The notes beneath the pieces were generated by a model. The model saw only the letters and a program-made list of their open reading frames with translations. It was not told the DNA's origin and ran no database searches. A stretch of DNA of 11,604 bases from Lentimicrobiaceae bacterium (GTDB lineage Bacteria; Bacteroidota; Bacteroidia; Bacteroidales; WCHB1-69): the NCBI GenBank assembly GCA_009776395.1, contig WRNX01000033.1:122-11725 (forward strand), written 5' to 3'. Below, in pieces: positions 1 to 4,766 of the stretch. Every line of letters starts with the position of its first letter. Within the stretch, counting starts at the first letter, position 1. The position numbers and the translations under genes were made by a program.

Positions 1-587
1 ATTTCGGGAGAAAAAACGGCTTTAAATCCGGTTTTCACGCCCAAACGATGCAGACGTTTTCGAATGGCGTGCGCCAAACCGCACTGATATGTTTTTTTAA
101 TATCTACAACTTTTACAAGTGAAGGATTTTTTTTCCCGCCCGCGCCCATAGCTGAAATTACACGGAACTTATGCTGCAACGCATGATAAATCAAAAACAC
201 CTTTGGCGAAAGCGAATCAATGGCATCTATTACATAATCGTAGTTTGCTCTTGAAAGCAATATTTCTGTACCTTCATCTCTTACAAACTCTTGGATTACA
301 TTCAGTTTTATTTCGGGATTGATTTGTCGCAAACGTTCTGCCATTACTTCAACCTTGGGTAGTTTCAATGTATTTTCTAATGCTAAAAGTTGACGATTAA
401 AGTTGGAATATTCTACAATATCTGCGTCCACTATAGTCATTTCGCCTATGCCTGCCCGACAGAGTTGTTCGGCGCAATAGGCGCCTACTCCACCCAAACC
501 TACAATAAGAACGTGAGCATTTTGCAATTTTTCAAGTGCTTCTTTCCCAAGCAACAATTCGGAACGAATGGATTTTTCGTAATTCAT
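1..587 (-). CDS. tcdA: tRNA threonylcarbamoyladenosine dehydratase TcdA (ThiF/MoeB/HesA family), 3' end off the window
   Basis: I read this from the reverse strand: 195 codons are open to the left edge, so the C-terminus is missing. In this family the enzyme uses ATP to cyclise t6A37 of ANN-decoding tRNAs to ct6A in the cytoplasm. Visible features are the nucleotide-binding loop GLGGVG (residues 30-35), acidic residues D54 and D56 after the second strand, NFNRQ (62-66) with the Asn/Arg that contact ATP in this superfamily, VIDAIDS (119-125), SAMGAGG near residue 150, and KAVFSPE at the edge, which matches the CVFSTE segment of E. coli TcdA. That order and the KAVFSPE segment favour TcdA over ThiF or MoeB. 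The ATG at 587 is the first in frame after a stop at 606-608. An ATG-AAA-TGA mini-frame at 592-584 overlaps it and looks incidental. The gene lies downstream of rplY on the same strand, about 150 bp away. Confidence 0.88.
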   Translation of the reverse strand, partial: MNYEKSIRSELLLGKEALEKLQNAHVLIVGLGGVGAYCAEQLCRAGIGEMTIVDADIVEYSNFNRQLLALENTLKLPKVEVMAERLRQINPEIKLNVIQEFVRDEGTEILLSRANYDYVIDAIDSLSPKVFLIYHALQHKFRVISAMGAGGKKNPSLVKVVDIKKTYQCGLAHAIRKRLHRLGVKTGFKAVFSPE

Positions 588-633
588 TTCATTTTCGTTT
601 TTGCTTCAAACTTGATTTTTTTCGAATAATTGT

Positions 634-675
634 AAAAGGAATAAACTTTTTGTTATTGTTTATCTATTCCCTTTT
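634..675 (-). terminator. imperfect hairpin between rplY and tcdA, possible terminator
   Basis: AAAAGGAATAAAC (634-646) pairs with GTTTATctATTCCcTTTT (658-675), with two small bulges and an 11-nt loop. It lies about 60 nt after the rplY stop on the minus strand. No clear U-run follows the stem, so it could equally be a processing or regulatory hairpin. I see nothing else in the 588-735 spacer. Confidence 0.3.
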
Positions 676-735
676 GCTCGATTATGTGTTTTGCACAGAA
701 GAATAAAAATGTTTTTCAAAAATTTATTGAGAAAA

Positions 736-1296
736 TTATTGTGTTTCAACCACGTTACGGGTGGAGGCAATGCTTACAATCAGTGTTCCGGGATTTTCTA
801 TAAAAGTGATATGAGGCAGCGACAGTTCTCCAACCTTAATCATATCATTAATTTCCAAGTTTGAGATATCAACTGTAATCTCTTCCGGAATATCTTTCAA
901 TAATCCTTTTACAGTTATTTTACGTAATTTTTTCACCAATTTTCCACCGCGAAGAACACCGGGGGAGGTACCTGTAATTTTTACCGGAAGACCTATTGTA
1001 ATTTGTTTTCCTTCAACTACTTCTAAAAAGTCTACATGTAATAAATGGTCAGTAATTGGGTGCCATTGAGTGGCTTGTACTATGGCTTCAAATTTTTTGT
1101 CGCCTACTTCTAATTCTACATATTTCACTTCTGGGGTGAAGAGGAGGTGGTGAAATTGTTCTTCTTCCACCACAAATTGCAGTTGTTCTTTACCGCCGTA
1201 AACTACGCAAGGAATATATCCTTTTGCGCGTTGTGCTTTCGCATCTTTTTTCCCTACGTTCTCTCTAAGAGAACCGCTAATAGATACAGATTTCAT
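736..1296 (-). CDS. rplY: 50S ribosomal protein L25, long CTC form
   Basis: The 186-residue protein has the two-domain CTC/TL5 layout. An N-terminal L25 domain (about 1-92, with SGSLRENVGKKDAKAQRAKGYIPCV shortened here to its core LRENVGK, RAKGYIP and VVYGG, then HVDFLEV near 90) binds 5S rRNA. A C-terminal beta-rich domain (about 93-186) carries the usual PVKITGTSPGV and PEEITVDIS segments. The length fits the CTC form rather than the short, roughly 95-residue E. coli protein. In other bacteria, CTC-type L25 is a ribosomal component and sometimes a general-stress protein. The ATG at 1296 is preceded by an A/T-rich leader without a Shine-Dalgarno sequence. The gene is divergent from rpsJ, and its promoter core lies 49 nt upstream at 1346-1353. 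Confidence 0.95.
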   Translation of the reverse strand: MKSVSISGSLRENVGKKDAKAQRAKGYIPCVVYGGKEQLQFVVEEEQFHHLLFTPEVKYVELEVGDKKFEAIVQATQWHPITDHLLHVDFLEVVEGKQITIGLPVKITGTSPGVLRGGKLVKKLRKITVKGLLKDIPEEITVDISNLEINDMIKVGELSLPHITFIENPGTLIVSIASTRNVVETQ

Positions 1297-1345
1297 GTTT
1301 TTAAGTTTTGATTATTATTAATTTAAATTTTTTTAAAAAAGTTGG

Positions 1346-1353
1346 CAAAAATA
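1346..1353 (-). promoter_or_regulatory. rplY promoter -7 box
   Basis: The minus strand reads TATTTTTGCC, matching the Bacteroidota primary-sigma -7 consensus TAnnTTTG. It ends 49 nt before the rplY ATG. I see no well-spaced -33 TTTG; the nearest candidate, TTGG (1372-1369), leaves only 15 bp. Confidence 0.5.
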
Positions 1354-1383
1354 CATTTTTTTCTAAAACCAATATAATAAATC

Positions 1384-1409
1384 TCAGGGTAAACGCATTA
1401 AAAAAAATG
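1384..1409 (-). promoter_or_regulatory. shared upstream element, rplY copy
   Basis: On the minus strand this reads a T8 tract, then AATGCGTTTACCCTGA. The AATGC begins 46 bp before the TATTTTTG box of rplY. It matches the elements before rpsJ (1466-1490) and leuS (7607-7632). With the rpsJ copy it forms a 19-bp perfect inverted repeat (1391-1409 with 1466-1484). Confidence 0.5.
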
Positions 1410-1465
1410 TGTCTAAATACAAAAAAACGATTCTATTGTCTTTATATCAATGTAATAACAGGTTG

Positions 1466-1490
1466 CATTTTTTTTAATGCGTTTGCCTAA
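1466..1490 (+). promoter_or_regulatory. shared upstream element, rpsJ copy
   Basis: On the plus strand this reads CA, a T8 tract, then AATGCGTTTGCCTAA. The AATGC begins 45 bp before the TATTTTTG box at 1521-1528. It points towards rpsJ just as the 1384-1409 copy points towards rplY. Confidence 0.5.
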
Positions 1491-1520
1491 CATTATATTT
1501 TATTTGCATTAAATTTTTTA

Positions 1521-1528
1521 TATTTTTG
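1521..1528 (+). promoter_or_regulatory. S10 operon promoter -7 box
   Basis: TATTTTTGCCGCC matches TAnnTTTG. The predicted transcript start is near 1535, giving a leader of about 70 nt before rpsJ. A TTTG at 1503-1506 is only 14 bp away, shorter than the usual -33 to -7 spacing, so the -33 element is uncertain. Confidence 0.5.
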
Positions 1529-1553
1529 CCGCCCCAAAAAAAATAGGTGAGGA

Positions 1554-1589
1554 ATGTATGTGCTATGGGCTTTAAATCTTAAATCTTAA
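1554..1589 (+). other. possible 11-codon leader frame before rpsJ
   Basis: The frame reads MYVLWALNLKS and then stops inside the 7-bp array. A purine-rich AGGTGAGGA (1545-1553) directly precedes it, which is unusual in a window where starts lack Shine-Dalgarno sequences. A second ATG at 1558 gives MCYGL and then a stop. Either may be chance; I see no direct sign of translation. Confidence 0.15.
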
Positions 1590-1599
1590 ATCTTAAATC
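1572..1599. repeat. 7-bp tandem array (TTAAATC)x4 in the rpsJ leader
   Basis: Four perfect copies of TTAAATC end 6 bp before the rpsJ ATG. Any change of copy number would alter the leader length in 7-nt steps in the initiation region. This is one of four 7-bp-unit arrays in the window. Confidence 0.9.
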
Positions 1600-1605
1600 T
1601 ATATA

Positions 1606-1920
1606 ATGAGCCACAGAATTAGAATCAAGTTGAAATCGTTCGACCATACACTGGTGGACAAGTCGGCAGAAAAAATTGTCAAAACGGTGCAAGCCGCCAA
1701 AGATGACAAGGTCGTATTAGTAGGACCTATCCCATTGCCAACACACAAAAAAATCTTTACCGTAAACCGTGCGACGTTTGTTAACAAAAAAGCAAGAGAA
1801 CAGTTCGAATTAGCCACTTACAAACGTTTGCTGGATATTTACGGCACCACATCCAAAACCATTGACGCGCTAATGAAATTGGAATTACCCAGTGGCGTGG
1901 ACGTAGAAATTAAAGTTTAA
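1606..1920 (+). CDS. rpsJ: 30S ribosomal protein S10
   Basis: The 104-residue protein is a component of the 30S head. In other bacteria it is also NusE, a transcription antitermination factor. Recognisable segments are MSHRIRIKLKSFDH, LVDKSAEKIV, GPIPLPTHKKIFTV, FVNKKAREQFE and the C-terminal LPSGVDVEIKV, all close to Bacteroidota S10. It is about three residues longer than the usual length of about 101; the extra residues fall in AAKDDKVVLVGP, between the first helix and the GPIPLPT strand. It is the first gene of the S10 operon here; no tufA, fusA or rpsG lies upstream. The start is the ATG six bases after the TTAAATC array. Confidence 0.97.
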   Translation: MSHRIRIKLKSFDHTLVDKSAEKIVKTVQAAKDDKVVLVGPIPLPTHKKIFTVNRATFVNKKAREQFELATYKRLLDIYGTTSKTIDALMKLELPSGVDVEIKV

Positions 1921-1948
1921 TGATTAATGATTAGTGATTAATGATTAA
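1921..1948. repeat. 7-bp tandem array (TGATTAA)x4 after rpsJ
   Basis: Four copies of TGATTAA begin directly after the rpsJ stop codon; the second copy is TGATTAG. The unit resembles, but is not identical to, the reverse complement (GATTTAA) of the array before rpsJ. Confidence 0.85.
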
Positions 1949-1975
1949 TAGGATGTGTAGATAATAAAAAACTAT

Positions 1976-1990
1976 TGCGCGGGAAGCGCA
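1976..1990 (+). other. small GC-rich hairpin in the rpsJ-rplC spacer
   Basis: TGCGC-GGGAA-GCGCA forms a 5-bp stem, extended by one possible G-U pair, with a GGGAA loop. It stands out in an AT-rich spacer and ends 28 nt before the rplC ATG. There is no U-run, so it is not a typical terminator. It might be an intercistronic processing or stability element. Confidence 0.3.
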
Positions 1991-2018
1991 GATAATATAA
2001 ACAAATTAATAATTAACA

Positions 2019-2651
2019 ATGTCTGGATTAATAGGAAAAAAAATTGGAATGACTAGCATTCTCGATGCCTCTGGTAAAATCATGGTACCATGCACAGTTC
2101 TCGAGGCTGGTCCTTGCGTCGTAACGCAAGTAAAAACCGTTGAAAAAGACGGTTATAGCGCCATCCAGTTAGGGTTCGACGAAAAGAAAGAGAAACGAAC
2201 GCCGAAAGCATTAAAAGGACACTTCGCCAAAGCAGGAACAACCCCTAAGAAAATCTTACGAGAGTTTACCCGCTTTGAAGAAGGACACCAAAAAAAGTTC
2301 GGTGACATATTAGATGTTTCTGTTTTTATTGAGGGCGAATATGTGGATGTAAGTGGAATATCGAAAGGAAAAGGATTTCAGGGCGTAGTAAAACGTCATG
2401 GATTCGGCGGAGTTGGCGACAGCACACACGGTCAGCACAACCGATTGCGAGCGCCCGGATCGCTGGGAGCCTCTTCATGGCCCTCAAGAGTAATGAAAGG
2501 AATGAGAATGGCAGGGAGAACAGGAGGAGAAAAAGTGAAAATGATCAACCTGCAAATTCTAAAACTCGTTCCCGAAAAAAATTTAGTAGTAGTTAAAGGT
2601 TCCGTGCCGGGACCCAATGGTTCATATATAATTATTGAAAGATGGAGCTAA
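2019..2651 (+). CDS. rplC: 50S ribosomal protein L3
   Basis: The 210-residue protein is an early-assembling 50S component near the peptidyl transferase centre. It begins GLIGKKIGMTSI, the standard L3 start, and carries the conserved loop segments GKGFQGVVKRHGF, DSTHGQHNRLRAPGS, MKGMRMAGRTGG and VPGPNGSYIII. The Gln in HGQHNR corresponds to the region methylated by PrmB in some bacteria. The start ATG at 2019 matches the family N-terminus exactly, and the leader AATAATTAACA shows no Shine-Dalgarno. The last ten bases overlap the start of rplD, which suggests translational coupling. Confidence 0.97.
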   Translation: MSGLIGKKIGMTSILDASGKIMVPCTVLEAGPCVVTQVKTVEKDGYSAIQLGFDEKKEKRTPKALKGHFAKAGTTPKKILREFTRFEEGHQKKFGDILDVSVFIEGEYVDVSGISKGKGFQGVVKRHGFGGVGDSTHGQHNRLRAPGSLGASSWPSRVMKGMRMAGRTGGEKVKMINLQILKLVPEKNLVVVKGSVPGPNGSYIIIERWS

Positions 2652-3268
2652 AAGTATATAAAACAGACGGAAGCGAATCAACAAAAACGGTTACGTTGAA
2701 CGATAAAATCTTCAACATAGAACCTAATGATCACGCTATTTGGTTAGATGTGAAGCACATATTAGCCAATAAAAGACAAGGTACACACGATACGTTAGAA
2801 AAATCTACCATATCCGGCTCTACACGTAAATTGAAACGCCAAAAAGGTACGGGCGGCGCCCGCGCCGGTAGCATAAAATCCCCACTTCTTAGAGGCGGCG
2901 CTACCGTTTTTGGACCACACCCAAGAGACTACTCGTTTAAACTGAACAAAAAAATTAAACGCTTAGCGCGATTCTCTACATTATCTTACAAAGCAAAAGA
3001 TGAAAATATTATTGTAGTTGAGGATTTATCGTTAGAAACTCCAAAAACAAAAACCGTATTGGAAATGTTGAAAAAATTCAACTTGGAAAATACCAAAACG
3101 TTACTGTTGGCAAACGATTCAAATACCAATGTATATGTTTCCGCACGCAATTTGCCCCGCATCCAGGTAAGTCGTACCTGTGATTTGAACACGTATGATG
3201 TTTTACATGCCAAACAACTACTCATCTTTGAAAACAGCGTAGATGAAATTAACCGGATGATGGAATAA
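2642..3268 (+). CDS. rplD: 50S ribosomal protein L4
   Basis: The 208-residue protein lines the exit tunnel. In E. coli it also represses its own S10 operon. The Bacteroidota style is clear: IEPNDHAIWLDVK near 27-39, ANKRQGTHDTLEKS, GSTRKLKRQKGTGGARAGS (the tunnel loop), FGPHPRDYSFKLNKK and ALSYKA-like LSYKAKDENIIVVED. The ATG at 2642 lies inside the end of rplC (10-nt overlap); MELKVY aligns with the usual L4 N-terminus, so I keep this start. I see no E. coli-like L4-binding leader before rpsJ, so autoregulation by L4 is not shown here. Confidence 0.96.
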   Translation: MELKVYKTDGSESTKTVTLNDKIFNIEPNDHAIWLDVKHILANKRQGTHDTLEKSTISGSTRKLKRQKGTGGARAGSIKSPLLRGGATVFGPHPRDYSFKLNKKIKRLARFSTLSYKAKDENIIVVEDLSLETPKTKTVLEMLKKFNLENTKTLLLANDSNTNVYVSARNLPRIQVSRTCDLNTYDVLHAKQLLIFENSVDEINRMME

Positions 3269-3310
3269 GCATCCCTAAATTATTGATAACATTTAATCAG
3301 ATAACAAAAA

Positions 3311-3601
3311 ATGAACATATTAATTAAGCCCATCATTAGTGAAAAAATGCAAGCGGTATCAGAAAAATACAACCGCTATGGCTTTATTGTGGATAGAAAA
3401 GCGACAAAATCGCAAATCAAATTTGCAGTGGAAGAACTTTACGGTATCAAGGTTGACAAAATTAACACCTTAATACAACGCGGAAGAGCCACTGTTCGCA
3501 ATACCAAAGCCGGACAAATTCACGGACAACAAAACACCGTTAAAAAAGCGATTGTTTTTGTAAATAAAAAAGATAAAATTGACATTTATAGCAATATTTA
3601 A
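3311..3601 (+). CDS. rplW: 50S ribosomal protein L23
   Basis: The 96-residue protein sits at the tunnel exit, where trigger factor and the signal recognition particle dock in other bacteria. It starts NILIKPIISEKM, the family signature, and continues with NRYGFIVDRKATKSQIKFAVEELYGIKVDKINT, given here in its key parts: Y, F, V, A-TK-QIK-AVE-YGIKV. It is the fourth gene of the S10 operon, separated from rplD by 42 bp and from rplB by only two bases. Its length is typical. Confidence 0.96.
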   Translation: MNILIKPIISEKMQAVSEKYNRYGFIVDRKATKSQIKFAVEELYGIKVDKINTLIQRGRATVRNTKAGQIHGQQNTVKKAIVFVNKKDKIDIYSNI

Positions 3602-3603
3602 TC

Positions 3604-4428
3604 ATGGCATTAAAAAAGTATAAACCAGTAACGCCCGGTCAACGATTCAAAGTTATAAGTTCGTTTGACGAGATTACCACCAATAAACCGGAAGATGGTT
3701 TATTGTGTCCCAAAACGAGGACAGGCGGAAGAAATAACAGTGGTAAGATGACGATGCGGTATCGCGGAGGCGGTCACAAAAAGATGTATCGTTGTATTGA
3801 TTATAAAAGAGACAAAGATGGTGTTCCGGCAACGGTAAAAACCATTGAGTACGACCCGAACCGTTCGGCGCGTATCGCTTTATTATTCTATGCCGACGGC
3901 GAGAAACGCTATATCATTGCGCCGCACGGTTTGAAAGTAGAACAGGTAATTATTTCTGGCGAAGGAGTTTCCCCCGATTTGGGCAACGCTCTTCCCTTAC
4001 AGGAGATTCCATTCGGTTCTACCGTTCACAACATTGAACTTCGCCCCGGACAAGGCGCTAAAATGGCGCGTTCCGCCGGAAGTTACGCACAATTAATGTC
4101 AAGAGATGGCAAGTATGCTACTTTAAGATTACCCTCAGGCGAAACCCGCATGATACTTTGCAGTTGCCGCGCTACCATTGGTATTGTTTCCAACATTGAC
4201 CACAACTTGGAGATTTCCGGTAAAGCCGGACGTAGCCGCTGGATGGGTCGCAGACCGCGTACGCGCGGCGTAGTGATGAATCCGGTAGATCACCCCATGG
4301 GCGGTGGCGAAGGACGCGCCTCAGGAGGACACCCACGCTCAAGAAAAGGTTTACCCGCAAAAGGTTATAAAACCCGCTCTAAAAAGAAACAATCTAATAA
4401 TTATATCATTGAAAGAAGAAAGAAATAA
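3604..4428 (+). CDS. rplB: 50S ribosomal protein L2
   Basis: The 274-residue protein is needed for subunit joining and peptidyl transferase function. Visible features are the KKYKPVTPGQRF start, the RNA-binding core with GGRNNSGKMTMRYRGGGHKK (near 40-60), the YDPNRSARIALL strand, the LPSGETRMI segment, the RSRWMGRRPRTRGVVMNPV segment and the tail YIIERRKK. The VDHPMGGGEGR motif has Met where most bacteria have His; as far as I know this is normal in Bacteroidota and a useful taxonomic mark. The start ATG follows the rplW stop after two bases, and the order is the standard S10-operon one. Confidence 0.97.
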   Translation: MALKKYKPVTPGQRFKVISSFDEITTNKPEDGLLCPKTRTGGRNNSGKMTMRYRGGGHKKMYRCIDYKRDKDGVPATVKTIEYDPNRSARIALLFYADGEKRYIIAPHGLKVEQVIISGEGVSPDLGNALPLQEIPFGSTVHNIELRPGQGAKMARSAGSYAQLMSRDGKYATLRLPSGETRMILCSCRATIGIVSNIDHNLEISGKAGRSRWMGRRPRTRGVVMNPVDHPMGGGEGRASGGHPRSRKGLPAKGYKTRSKKKQSNNYIIERRKK

Positions 4429-4445
4429 TTTTAAAGTAGAATAGT

Positions 4446-4724
4446 ATGAGCAGATCATTAAAAAAAGGACCTTATATCCATTATAAATTAGAAAAACGCG
4501 CCATCCAAACCCAAGAAAGCGGTAAAAAAACTACCATTAAAACTTGGTCGCGCGCTTCCATGATTTCCCCCGATTTTGTTGGACTAACCATTGCTGTGCA
4601 TAACGGAAATAAATTTATTCCGGTGTATATTACAGAAAATATGGTAGGACATAAATTGGGTGAATTTTCTCCCACGCGTATCTTTAGAGGACACGCAGGG
4701 CAGAAAGATAAAGGAAAAAAATAG
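4446..4724 (+). CDS. rpsS: 30S ribosomal protein S19
   Basis: The 92-residue protein is in the 30S head and contacts S13 and the A-site tRNA region. The sequence shows MSRSLKKGPYI, KTWSRASMISPDFVG, IAVHNGNKFIPVY, ENMVGHKLGEFSPTR and FRGHAG, all conserved. It follows rplB by 17 bp. It is the last intact gene of the S10 block here: rplV, rpsC, rplP and the rest of the operon, which normally follow, are absent, and leuS converges on it from the other strand. Confidence 0.97.
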   Translation: MSRSLKKGPYIHYKLEKRAIQTQESGKKTTIKTWSRASMISPDFVGLTIAVHNGNKFIPVYITENMVGHKLGEFSPTRIFRGHAGQKDKGKK

Positions 4725-4766
4725 ATGTACGCAAAACTTCAAAAAGTATTTATAATACTACATTGA
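4725..4766 (+). pseudogene. possible remnant of the start of rplV (L22)
   Basis: An ATG directly abuts the rpsS stop codon (TAGATG) and opens a 13-codon frame, MYAKLQKVFIILH. The first eight residues resemble the AKLxNxPTSPRKMR region near the N-terminus of Bacteroidota L22, the gene expected at exactly this position, and then the similarity ends. The frame runs into the 3' end of leuS on the opposite strand. The match is very short and could be chance; position is the main argument. An intact rplV must lie elsewhere, since it is essential. Confidence 0.25.
4741..4759 (-). terminator. leuS terminator candidate
   Basis: AGTATT-TAT-AATACT (4745-4759) is a perfect 6-bp inverted repeat spanning the leuS stop codon. 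On the minus strand it is followed at once by TTTTT (4745-4741), the arrangement of a rho-independent terminator for leuS. The stem is AT-rich and weak. No U-run follows on the plus strand, so it is not evidently a terminator for the ribosomal operon. Confidence 0.35.

Larger units (their letters stand above)
1297..1605. other. divergent rplY/rpsJ regulatory region
   Basis: This 309-bp AT-rich spacer has no convincing gene. It holds two outward-facing promoter cores (1346-1353 minus, 1521-1528 plus), two inverted copies of an upstream element (1384-1409 and 1466-1490), a possible minute leader frame (1554-1589), and a 7-bp tandem array (1572-1599). The stops, low complexity and lack of family resemblance argue against the 60-codon frame at 1308-1490. 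Confidence 0.7.

Noticed and set aside
390..629. 79-codon plus-strand open frame
   Set aside because: It lies antisense to tcdA, whose frame shows clear family motifs over the same bases. The plus-strand translation shows no family resemblance.
1308..1490. 60-codon frame in the rplY/rpsJ spacer
   Set aside because: It is made of A/T runs and overlaps the promoter elements. Its product is low-complexity and unlike any protein I recognise.
1503..1506. TTTG as the -33 box of the S10 promoter
   Set aside because: It is only 14 bp from the -7 box, shorter than the usual spacing, so I did not annotate it as a -33 element.
1572..1948. Short regular repeats as a CRISPR array
   Set aside because: The units are 7 bp and directly adjacent, with no spacers and no cas genes. 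They are simple tandem repeats.
4285..4320. His-to-Met change in the L2 HPHGGGEG motif as a damaging mutation
   Set aside because: Met at this position is, to my knowledge, the normal Bacteroidota form, so it is a taxonomic mark rather than an anomaly.
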